10,000 nt of DNA, taken from Penaeus vannamei (Eukaryota > Arthropoda > Malacostraca > Decapoda > Penaeidae). The notes beneath the pieces are model-generated. The model did no database searches. It worked only from the letters and a program-made list of their open reading frames with translations, and was not told the origin of the DNA. Both the position numbers and the translations under genes were made by a program. Location: assembly GCF_042767895.1 (NCBI RefSeq), contig NC_091573.1, positions 27,297,641 through 27,307,640 on the forward strand. The letters run 5' to 3'. Numbering within the stretch: position 1 is the first letter of the stretch; each line of letters starts with the position of its first letter. Positions 1 to 7,930 of this stretch are shown here, one piece after another.

Positions 1-690
1 GAGAAAGTGGAGGCGGAAGGGGATGGGCTGATGAAGGTGGAGGAAGTGGAAGAGCTGGAAGACTATGGTAGGTGGAGGAGGAGGAGGAAAATGGAGGAAG
101 TGGTGTAGGTGGAGGTGGGGGAAGTGGAAGAGCTGGAAGACTACGGAAAGTGGAGGTGTATGAGCTGGAACATGTGTAGTGAGTGAAGGGGATGGAAGTG
201 GAAGAGCTGGAGAACCAGAGGTGGAGGTGATAAAGATGGTGGAAGTGGGGGTGGAAGAGTTAGAAGACTAGATAAGATAGAGGAAGTGGAGAAGGTGGAG
301 ATGGAAGGGGAAGAACTAGAAGTGGCAGTGAAGCTGGGATTGAAAATGAAAGTGGAAGAGCTAGAAGCTTAGAGAAGATGGAGGAGGCGGAGGTTGAAGT
401 GGAGGTGGAAATGGTGATAGAAGTGAAAGAGCCGGAAGACTAGAGAAGGTGGAGGAAGTGGAAAGGTGACAGTAGAAGTGGAAGAGCTGGAGGACTAGAG
501 GGTGGATGAAAAGGGGATGGAGGTGGAAGTAAAAAAAACAAAAGACTGTCAGAGATGGACTTTGAAGAGCTAAAGATGAAGATGTAAAATCTTGAGATGA
601 ATATGGAGGTGAAACACATTGAAAGGCTGTCAGAGGTGGAGTTGGAAGAGGTGGAGGACTAGAGGAGGTGGAAGGAGAGGTAGATGAAGA
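1..690 (+). repeat. Degenerate purine-rich minisatellite with a 20-bp core
   Basis: The plus strand is almost free of C and is built from GTGGA, GAAGTG and GGAGGTG words. A core close to GTGGAAGAGCTGGAAGACTA recurs at about 46, 124, 198, 251, 352, 423, 478 and 641, with a weaker match at 561. Spacings of 78, 74, 53, 101, 71, 55 and 163 bases are irregular and mostly not multiples of three, so this is an aged non-coding minisatellite and not a protein repeat. A second related pair, starting AAAGACTGTCAGAGATGGA at 541 and AAAGGCTGTCAGAGGTGGA at 622, lies 81 bases apart. The minus strand stays open for 131 codons across 361-756, but that product is only Ser, Pro, Leu and Phe low complexity. The block probably continues left of the window. 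Confidence 0.85.
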
Positions 691-1050
691 CAAGGACTTT
701 ATAACGAAAAAATGGCAGTTTACGTATACATCATGTCTGTTTTTGAAGGTGAGCACATCGGCCAGTGAGAACTTTGCGAGGTCAGACCAAAAGAATATTT
801 ATACATAGCGACATGCATATACACAATAATAAATGCATTTTGTCTATCTGTCTGATGTATATACATTGAACTATCTATCTATCCGATGAATATACATGTC
901 TTAACTGATAGATACGCATTTATCATCATCTATATATTTACACATTTTTTAAATTATTATTCTTTTGCTTTTCCCTTTTTCTCTTTTAATTCACATACAT
1001 GAAAACGATCATATTTTCCTAGAAACATTGTCATTGTTTTGCATAAGTAC
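691..1050. other. AT-rich unique spacer, no gene seen
   Basis: This is mostly AT-rich DNA without a convincing open frame. It holds short scattered TCTATCTGTCTG and CTATCTATCTATC stretches at about 842-886, which look like seeds or remnants of the tetranucleotide repeats further right. A splice-donor-like GAAGGTGAGC lies at 745-754 but has no partnering exon. I see no promoter, RNA gene or mobile element. Confidence 0.6.
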
Positions 1051-1054
1051 GAAG

Positions 1055-1055
<1 letters not shown>

Positions 1056-1102
<47 letters not shown>

Positions 1103-1255
1103 ACAGAGAGGGGGGGGGAGAGAGAGAGAGGAGGGATGGAGAGAATGAGAGTAAGAGTGAGATTATAAAGGAGAGAGAGAGGATGGGGAAGATTGGGAGT
1201 GAGAGTGAGAGTGAAAGAGATGGAGAGAGAGACGGGGGGGAGAGACAGATATACA
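1056..1255 (+). repeat. (GATA)n to (GA)n compound purine microsatellite
   Basis: About eight GATA units (1056-1089) pass directly into (GA)n to about 1103, then a run of nine G (1110-1118), more (GA)n, and a decayed purine stretch of GAGTGAGAGTGA and GATGGAGAGA words ending in a GACGGGGGGGAGAGACAGATA segment. Motif changes occur by single-base steps (GATA to GAGA, GAGA to GGGG), as expected for compound microsatellites growing by slippage and substitution. The block faces the pyrimidine block that begins at 1289, so the two can pair as an inverted repeat. Confidence 0.9.
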
Positions 1256-1288
1256 GTCGATTATTCTTCAATGTAGATTTATTAATTA

Positions 1289-1644
<356 letters not shown>

Positions 1645-1650
1645 AACCAT

Positions 1651-1826
1651 CTATCTATCTATCTTTCTTTCTTTCTATCCATTCATCTATTTATGTCTAT
1701 ATATCTATCTATCTTATTTTCTTTCTTTCAAACTATTCGTCTATCTATGTCTATATATCTATCTATAAGTCAGACTATCTATCTACTATCTATCTATCTA
1801 TCTATCTACATCTATCTTTCTATCTC
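1651..1826 (+). repeat. (CTAT)/(CTTT) array with an internal 54-bp duplication
   Basis: This is an interrupted tetranucleotide pyrimidine array. Inside it a 46-base segment at 1667-1712 recurs at 1721-1766 with six mismatches by eye, giving a 54-base period with an 8-base linker (CTTATTTT). Both copies end in the identical 21-base stretch at 1692-1712 and 1746-1766. The non-repeat words CATTCATC and CTATTCGTC mark the copies as a true duplication and not chance microsatellite similarity. Confidence 0.85.
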
Positions 1827-1876
1827 ACTGCTTATGATATAAAAGCATCTTAATTATTAACATGAGAAATGTATAA

Positions 1877-2031
1877 GGAGGAGGAAGAGGAGGAGGAGGA
1901 GGAGGAGGAGGAGGAGGAGGAGGAGGAGAAGGAGGAGGTGGAGGTGAAGGAAGAGGAGGAATAGAAGGAGGAGGTGAAGGAGAAGGTGGAGAAAGAGAAT
2001 GTGAAGGAGGAAGAGGAGAAGGAGAAGGAAG
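1877..2031 (+). repeat. (GGA)n/(GAA) trinucleotide block
   Basis: A nearly perfect (GGA)n run covers about 1889-1927, bordered by mixed GGA, GAA, GGT and GAAG words. It is a purine-only tract on the plus strand. Its 3' part merges with the 92-base tandem repeat that starts at 2032, and probably supplied the GGA-rich half of that unit. Confidence 0.9.
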
Positions 2032-2312
2032 AAGGAAGATTAGGTAGTTCAGAAGGACAGGAGGATAAGAGAAGAAAGAGGAGGAGGAGGAAGAGGAGGT
2101 GAAGGAGGAAAAGGCGAAGAAAGAAGGAAGATTAGATATTTCAGAAGGACAGGAGGATAAGAGAAAGAAGAGGAGGAGGAGGAGGAAGAGGAGGTGAAGG
2201 AGAAGTTGAAAAAAAAAGGAAGATTAGCTATTTCAGAAGGACAGGAGGATCAGAGAAAGAAGAAGAGGAGCAGGAGGGTAAATAAAAGGAAGAAGAGAAG
2301 GAAGGAAGAAGA
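2032..2312 (+). repeat. 92-bp tandem repeat, three copies plus a remnant
   Basis: The start of the unit, AAGGAAGATTA, occurs at 2032, 2124 and 2216, exactly 92 bases apart both times. Each copy continues with a TTCAGAAGGACAGGAGGAT segment and then a variable GGA/GAA/GGTGAAGG stretch. Copy 3 decays after about 2270, and a GAAGATTA at 2308 marks the start of a fourth, slightly short copy. Since 92 is not divisible by three, the open frame through it (2194-2397) cannot be a repeat protein. The copies differ at few positions, so the expansion is fairly recent. Confidence 0.9.
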
Positions 2313-2455
2313 TTACGTAACTGGAGCACCTGGGTTACAAAATCAATTATGGAACCTGACCTTTTCCGGGTCGTCAGTCCAGCTAACACGTTCCTGAGTG
2401 GCCTTTTATGACCTGTGGTGGCGCTGACCCTTCCGTCTGTGGTAGCTCTGCTCTC
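2313..2455. other. Short base-balanced unique segment between repeat blocks
   Basis: About 140 bases of mixed composition, clearly richer in C and more complex than both neighbours. It holds an imperfect hairpin (CTGACC at 2356-2361 against GGTC/GTCAG near 2369-2376) and three TGACCT/TGACCC words (2357, 2409, 2425). No coding frame, splice pair or RNA gene can be supported. It separates a purine block on its left from a pyrimidine block on its right. Confidence 0.5.
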
Positions 2456-3035
<580 letters not shown>

Positions 3036-3244
3036 TCCAGACCTAAGGCTGTTATTTCAAAAGGAAGCACAATTTGACGTACTCAAACAAGGTATTAAAA
3101 TAAAAATAAAAGATTGATAACCTCAGTCCACCTGATGAGTCACCTTAAAAACAATTGATAAACACGTAACTGATACAAAAGAAGAAAAAAAAAACAATAA
3201 TTTTATCAAAATCCCAATAAGAAAGAAATTCGTTGCTGAGTCAT
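3036..3244. other. AT-rich unique DNA, no gene seen
   Basis: This is A-rich sequence with short AAAATAAAAATAAAAG and A10 tracts and no open frame of note. It leads directly into the first copy of the dispersed repeat at 3245. TAAGAAAGAAATT at 3218-3230 and GTCATGTTGA at 3240-3249 have look-alikes near 3550 and 3577, upstream of the second copy, suggesting that the homology may extend further left. Confidence 0.5.
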
Positions 3245-3331
3245 GTTGAACTTTTAGAGAAAACTTTTAATCCAGCTCTCTCTCAAATGTCACTTGGAGA
3301 GAACGTCTTGAAAAAGCAAATTATGTTGCGA
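3245..3331. repeat. Dispersed repeat, copy 1
   Basis: Aligned by eye with 3623-3705: GAACTTTTAGAGAAAACTTTT here against GAACTTTTGGAGAAAACTTTT, then GTCACTTGGAGAG against GTCACTTGGGGAG, then TGAAAAAGCAAATTATGTTGCGA against TGAAAATCACATTCTGTTACGA. The offset changes from 378 to 376 and then by two more bases, so the copies have small indels. This copy is followed at once by a CTAT microsatellite. Orientation, full length and family are unknown. Confidence 0.7.
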
Positions 3332-3380
3332 TCTGTCTATCTAAATACATCTATCTATCTATCTACTGTCTATCTATCTA
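3332..3380 (+). repeat. Short interrupted (CTAT)n
   Basis: About ten CTAT or CTGT units, interrupted by CTAAATACAT and CTACTG, sit directly at the right edge of dispersed repeat copy 1. Microsatellites that begin at the end of a dispersed element often grow from the element's own tail. Confidence 0.8.
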
Positions 3381-3622
3381 CGACAAAGAATTATCCTGTG
3401 GGTTAAAATGAAAGAAAAAAACATAATTATTAAATAAACATTATATAAAATAAATAAATAAATAACCTCGCTACTGCTAGAGGTAAACTATTAATTTCGC
3501 TATCGAAAGCATTATTAGACACTAAATTAGATACTTTCTCAAGATTCATTAGGAAAGAAATATCATTTTTTAACGTCATGTTGATAACATCTCTCTCCCA
3601 TTCTGCCTCTTGTCGATCAGCT
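3381..3622. other. AT-rich unique DNA with a short (AAAT)n
   Basis: There is no credible gene. An AAATAAATAAATAAAT-type stretch lies at about 3448-3465. Sequence at 3549-3590 (TTAGGAAAGAAAT and CGTCATGTTGATAAC) resembles 3218-3250, hinting that the dispersed repeat pair shares more than the aligned core. Confidence 0.5.
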
Positions 3623-3705
3623 GCGGAACTTTTGGAGAAAACTTTTTACCCTGCACTCGCGCCCGTCACTTGGGGAGTGCGTTGAAAATCACATTCTGTT
3701 ACGAC
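3623..3705. repeat. Dispersed repeat, copy 2
   Basis: This is the second copy of the element at 3245-3331, about 375 bases away in the same orientation and roughly three-quarters identical by eye. It keeps GAGAAAACTTTTT, GTCACTTGG and a terminal CTGTTACGACAGG, and is richer in G and C than copy 1. It is followed at once by a (GA) array, whereas copy 1 is followed by (CTAT): in both cases a microsatellite starts at the same edge. Confidence 0.7.
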
Positions 3706-3712
3706 AGGAGAG

Positions 3713-3755
3713 GGAAGAGAGAGAGAGAGAGAGAAAGCGGGAGAGAGAGGGGGGG

Positions 3756-3825
<70 letters not shown>

Positions 3826-3840
3826 CGGGAGAGAGAGGGG

Positions 3841-3885
<45 letters not shown>

Positions 3886-3903
3886 GGAGAGAGAGAGAGA
3901 GAG
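3713..3903 (+). repeat. (GA)n array with a higher-order 88-bp unit
   Basis: Long perfect (GA)n tracts are punctuated by GCGGGAGAGAGAGGGGGG at 3737 and 3825, 88 bases apart, and by a third GCGGGAGAGAGAG at 3883, 58 bases later. A G run follows each of the first two. The purine-only strand is plus. Ser-Leu-Pro open frames on the minus strand (ending near 3936) are artefacts of CT codons. Confidence 0.9.
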
Positions 3904-3906
3904 TCG

Positions 3907-4048
3907 CACACACACATACTGTATATATAGATACATGTATATCTATGTTTATAAGCAGATGAATAGATAATATAGATAGATATTCTTATATGAATATATG
4001 AATATGACTAAATCTACATATCTATCTATCTATAAATGTGTGTGTGTG
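3907..4048. repeat. Nested inverted repeat (CA)5...GATA...TATC...(TG)6
   Basis: Outer arms are (CA)5 at 3907-3916 and (TG)6 at 4037-4048; inner arms are ATAGATAGATA at 3972-3982 and TATCTATCTATCTAT at 4018-4032. The left half also holds the perfect palindrome ATACATGTAT at 3931-3940. The arms are simple repeats, so this may reflect strand-switched microsatellite growth and not a mobile element. Confidence 0.6.
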
Positions 4049-4718
4049 ATTCTATATTCAAATCTTATTTTTGTAGAGATATCCTTGGATTCTGACCGTT
4101 CTCTGTATTCACAGGAATGTTTATAGAGGTGTATAAACCTCTGACCATTTATCTTAGAATTCTGCAAGCATTATAGATAGAACATCCATAGAAAACAGAA
4201 TTTTAAAAAATCACTCCAGTAATTTCTTCCGTTCACGCACTTCACGGTCATGTTCATATGTTCACTTCACTTTTTTATATCAATCCTTTCTCCCTTTCAA
4301 AGTCACTTCTGAGCAATATTAATTTCTACACGCTCTATGATGTAGAGATCACTTTCTGCAAAGTTCAGCCAATCTTTAGAGAAAACTTCATATATTTCAC
4401 CAACATTAATATGCTTCATCCACACATACACTCACAATAAACAAAAGTGGTTTCACATTCTTATGCCATTTCGTAATACGTCAAGTCCACATTATAGTAT
4501 AAATGACCGTAAGATACGTTAAACTTCATTAACAAAGGATAAACTAAATATTCATCTCTGGAGGAGTCAGTTTATCATGCTGCCATTGACCCTATGACCT
4601 CTTATGACCTCTTTCAAGCGCCACCTGTTCAGTTCTCTACAGCTTCGTTATCTTCCTAGCGCACTTTTCACTTACGCACACTCGTAAACAATCAATCAAT
4701 ATATACATATGTGCGTAT
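4049..4718. other. Longest repeat-free stretch of the left half, no gene supported
   Basis: About 670 bases of ordinary AT-rich sequence. A 60-codon frame at 4258-4440 (starting MFTSLFYINPF) has no recognisable domain, unremarkable composition and no splice or promoter context, so it is not called. There is a small hairpin, AGAGGT at 4125-4130 against ACCTCT at 4137-4142. Three TGACCT/TGACCC words lie at 4587-4610 (see findings). The word TTTAGAGAAAACTT near 4374 also occurs in dispersed repeat copy 1 but its flanks do not align. Confidence 0.55.
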
Positions 4719-4755
4719 GTGTGTGTGTGTATGTTTGTGTGTGTAGATATGTATG

Positions 4756-4844
<89 letters not shown>
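4719..4844. repeat. (GT)n to (TA)n compound microsatellite
   Basis: Interrupted GT repeats at 4719-4745 pass through GATATGTATGTATG into about 85 bases of perfect (TA)n ending at 4844. The order GT then TA matches 1539-1642 and, read on the minus strand, 5456 back to 5334. Tyr-Ile open frames on the minus strand are artefacts. Confidence 0.9.
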
Positions 4845-4846
<2 letters not shown>

Positions 4847-4856
4847 GTATATTTTC

Positions 4857-4905
4857 ATATACTTACATAATTGTATTTATAGATAGATAGATGGATAGAC
4901 ATACA

Positions 4906-4988
<83 letters not shown>

Positions 4989-5085
4989 TTATATATATAT
5001 ATATACATAAATATATATACTTACATATTTGTATTTATAGAGAGTTGATGGATAGACATATAGACATACAAGTTTATGAATATAT
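4857..5085. repeat. 158-bp tandem duplication around (TA)n
   Basis: ATATACTTACATA occurs at 4857 and again at 5015. Both copies continue TTGTATTTATAGA, a GATA-like stretch, TGATGGATAGACATA or TAGATGGATAGACATACA, and then TTTAT followed by TA-rich sequence. Copy 1 includes (TA)n of about 60 bases at 4911-4970 and shorter TA runs to 5014; copy 2 fades after about 5085. The non-repeat words show a real duplication of the whole compound unit. Confidence 0.85.
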
Positions 5086-5108
5086 AGATATGACTGTATA
5101 GATAGATA

Positions 5109-5308
<200 letters not shown>

Positions 5309-5331
5309 AATAGAGATAGATACATAGATAA

Positions 5332-5456
<125 letters not shown>

Positions 5457-5982
5457 TTTATATATACATAAAATATATACACAGTCTCTTCTGACCTTTC
5501 CCAATCTCTCTTTCAGTTTTATTCACCATATATTATTCAGCGGTTTCAACAAAATGTTTAACATATTCAGCAGCAGCCCCCCCCTCCCCCCCCCAAAAAA
5601 AAAACAACCTTTGACAAATGAGAAAAATCTCCTGAGAAAATTAGCCTTTTAATTTTTCTACCACTTCTACTTATGCATTTTGTTCTGAAGCATTTCCATT
5701 ACCATCATTTTTTTGCATATCCTTTATAACACTTATGTTGCATATAACTTTTATGATTACGTGTTGAATAATTCATTTTGTAAATTTGCATACTACTTGT
5801 TTTTTTTATATATATAACTCGTCCTTCTTAATAGTCAAATATTTTTATTCATGATATATTTTTTATAACGTTTTTGTAACATTACTTTGATAAGATATTC
5901 CTTTTGATAAGCTTATGTCATAAGTTATTCCTTATAACATTTTATGGTGTTCCTTATTATATTTTTTCTCTTCTTTTTGATA
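5457..5982. other. AT-rich unique DNA, no gene seen
   Basis: T-rich on the plus strand. It contains a pyrimidine tract ending in CAG (CTTTCCCAATCTCTCTTTCAG, about 5496-5516), which looks like a splice acceptor but has no exon behind it. A C-run/A-run homopolymer lies at 5577-5604. The right part carries recurring TTATAAC and TATTCCTT words (5730-5960) without a clear period. Confidence 0.55.
5577..5604 (+). repeat. C8-T-C9-A10 homopolymer run
   Basis: Eight C (5577-5584), one T, nine C (5586-5594), then ten A (5595-5604). Abrupt back-to-back homopolymers of this kind are prone to sequencing and polishing errors, so the exact lengths should not be trusted. Confidence 0.9.
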
Positions 5983-6171
5983 CTATAAACTTAATATCTG
6001 ATATCATAATCTTAATATCTAATATTATAATCTTTATATTTATTATAATAATCTTTATATTTCATATTGCAACCTTTATATCTAATATCATAATCTTTAT
6101 ATTTAATATCGTGATATTTATATTTGATATTACAATCTCTATATTTAATACTATGCTTTCTATTCTAACAT
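5983..6171 (+). repeat. 21-bp minisatellite, eight units and a decayed ninth
   Basis: Units start at 5983, 6004, 6025, 6046, 6067, 6088, 6109 and 6130, each 21 bases and close to TCATAATCTTTATATTTAAT plus A; a ninth, more diverged unit covers 6151-6171. The period never slips. Because 21 is divisible by three, the open frame at 5904-6182 shows a 7-residue periodicity of Ile, Phe and Asn/Asp (such as IIIFIFN, ISNIIIF). That frame has no signal of being a gene: it is short, in AT-rich DNA, and its variation is not visibly synonymous. Confidence 0.93.
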
Positions 6172-6495
6172 TTACATCCTAGCAGATTATGATTGACATG
6201 ATATTTGCAAACAAATGTTATTGAAGCAATTCATTTCTTTTCAGTAATTTCCCATAAAAAAACATCATAAATCATCTTTCTTTTTCACTTCACTAACTTT
6301 TTTCCCATCCATAGAATCTTATCCTTTTGGTAATTAATTATTAATCCAATCCGTTTCATTTCATCTCAGTAGTTTATCTTTGTTTTATCTTCGCTTTCGT
6401 TTAATATTTTTAGCTAATTTCGTTACAGATTTATGATATAAAACTATTACACTGGCGTGGATATGAACCGTATTCATGTTGACAAATGTAGAAAA
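6172..6495. other. AT-rich unique DNA, no gene seen
   Basis: T-rich single-copy sequence with no frame, RNA gene or repeat that I can support. It leads into the imperfect inverted repeat that starts at about 6496. Confidence 0.55.
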
Positions 6496-6630
6496 GGTAT
6501 GAATGAGAAGGAATATTTTCACAATACAAGAGATGTGTTTGTTCAGTTTCGAATATAGCTTCGTCAGAATATACTGGACGAAGATATATTCGAAACTGGT
6601 CAAATGCATCTGTTCATTATAATTCATACC
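6496..6630. repeat. Imperfect long inverted repeat with a 22-bp-arm hairpin core
   Basis: The core arms are 6544-6565 and 6577-6598: each 22 bases, complementary at 21 of 22 positions, with an 11-base loop (6566-6576). They begin CAGTTTCGAATATA and end in the complementary TATATTCGAAACTG. Outside the core, pairing continues weakly (GATG, TTTG and AGATG words against GCATC and CAAA) and resumes with GGTATGAAT at 6496-6504 against ATTCATACC at 6622-6630; the left arm carries roughly 15 extra bases. This is far beyond chance and unlike the microsatellite arms elsewhere. A short foldback mobile element or the terminal hairpin of a retroelement is possible. An 80-codon minus frame across it (6385-6627) is not called. 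Confidence 0.8.
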
Positions 6631-6699
6631 ATTTATGTAAGGATATATTTGGAGAAATGATCACACACAGGAATGGTATTTCACCACTTAATTTTGTGT
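6631..6699. other. Short AT-rich spacer
   Basis: Single-copy AT-rich sequence between the hairpin element and the tetranucleotide-like TTTATCTATTTG transition that opens the next repeat block. Nothing else is seen. Confidence 0.5.
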
Positions 6700-7059
6700 T
6701 TATCTTTATTTATCTATTTGTTTATCTGTTTATTTATTATTATCATTATCATTATTATCATTGTTAGCATTATTGTTATTACTGTTGTTATTTTATAATT
6801 ATTATCATTATTACTACTGATTTTTCTATCATTACTACTACTGCTATTATTTTTTTTATTATTATCAATGATAACTTCATTATCATTATACTCATCATCA
6901 TCATTACTATTTATTTATTACCATTATCATTTCATCAGTTATCATGATAAATATTATTATAATCAACATTATCATTATCATTATCATCATTATCAACAGC
7001 ATTATCATTATCATTATTAGTATTACATATTATCATTATTGTTATTCTTATTCTTATTC

Positions 7060-7093
<34 letters not shown>

Positions 7094-7600
7094 CATTATT
7101 ATTATTATCATTATCATCATCATCATTATTAGTATTACATATTATCATTATTGTTGTTATTATTATAATTATTATTATTATTATTATCATTATTGTTATT
7201 ATTATTATTATCATTATTATTATTATCATTATCATCATCATCATTATTATTATTATCATTACTATTCTTATTATTATTATTACTATTATTATTATTATTA
7301 TTATTATTATTACTACTACTATTATTATTATTATTACTATTATTATTATTATTATTATCATTATTATTATTATTATCATAATCATTATTATCATTATTAT
7401 CTTCATCATTATCCTTGTTATCATTATCATTTTCATCATCATTACTATTATAATTATCATAATTATTATTATTATTCTCATAATCATTAGTATTATTATC
7501 ATCATTATCACCATTATTATTGTTATTATTATCATTATTATGGCTTTCATTGCTATAATCACTGCTATAATCATTACCATTACCATGATTATTGTTCATG
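6700..7600 (+). repeat. Interrupted (ATT/ATC)n trinucleotide block, about 900 bp
   Basis: A TTTATCTATTTG transition (6700-6735) opens about 870 bases of ATT triplets, studded with ATC, GTT, ACT, ATA and AGT variants. It is purest at about 7062-7092 and 7284-7370. Longer units recur: a 32-base segment at 7012-7043 (ATTAGTATTACATATTATC inside it) repeats at 7124-7155, and an identical 39-base segment occurs at 7093-7131 and 7211-7249. A perfect 12-base palindrome, TTATCATGATAA, lies at 6939-6950. The poly-Ile frame at 7039-7728 and the Asn/Asp and Met/Ile frames on the minus strand are repeat artefacts. Confidence 0.93.
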
Positions 7601-7605
7601 TAATA

Positions 7606-7930
7606 GTATTAGTTGATTACCAGTTACTAATTACGTTTACCAATTTAATCACGAGAGAAAAAAATAAACAGAAAATAAAGGCAAAACTCACGGAACAACA
7701 TAGAATAAAACTAAACACTAATATATAAACAAAATTTTAAAATGCGAACACCAAACCTTAGCAATAAACAAGGAATAGACAAATAGAATATAAGAATGCA
7801 AACACCAGCTACAGGTAGATAGATAAATAGATAAAGGTAACACCAGCTTTGACTCTTCGATTAAATCCTAACTGAGGTCTTTCTAAAAAGGCAGATTATG
7901 GGGGCGTGATAATAAAGATGATGGGGGGGT
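7606..7930. other. AT-rich unique DNA, no gene seen
   Basis: A-rich single-copy sequence with an AATGCGAACACCA word at 7741 and AATGCAAACACCA at 7796, followed by ACACCAGCT at about 7803 and 7841, around a short GATA/AAATA stretch (7817-7834). These may be traces of an old local duplication. The stretch ends in G-runs (GGGGGCG, GATGGGGGGG) that open the purine block. Confidence 0.55.

Noticed and set aside
745..754. Splice donor GAAGGTGAGC
   Set aside because: A good match to the donor consensus, but no coding exon ends there and no acceptor or exon partner is visible.
4125..4142. Small hairpin AGAGGT-GTATAA-ACCTCT
   Set aside because: A 6-bp stem in 10 kb is expected by chance and nothing around it suggests a terminator or RNA gene.
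4258..4440. 60-codon frame ending in an AATAAA word, considered as a small gene with a polyadenylation signal
   Set aside because: AATAAA overlaps the stop codon itself, no domain or signal peptide is clear, and an open frame of this size is expected by chance.
5496..5516. Pyrimidine tract plus CAG, considered as a splice acceptor
   Set aside because: In DNA this rich in CT tracts such matches are common, and the sequence after it has no open frame.
6544..6610. Hammerhead ribozyme, considered because CTGACGA...CGAAAC appears on the minus strand and CTGGACGA...CGAAAC on the plus strand
   Set aside because: The plus copy has an extra G in the CUGANGA box. On the minus strand stem II starts with an A-C mismatch, and no properly placed NUH cleavage site or stem I can be drawn. 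A covariance search (Rfam hammerhead models) would settle it.
6385..6627. 80-codon minus-strand frame across the hairpin
   Set aside because: Its central part is encoded by the palindrome arms, composition follows AT-rich background, and no domain is visible.
7023..7728. Poly-Ile frame of 229 codons and Asn/Asp or Met/Ile frames opposite
   Set aside because: ATT, ATC and ATA all read as Ile in one phase, so a decayed ATT array looks like a synonymous poly-Ile gene. No real protein is of this kind, and the other phases are just as open.
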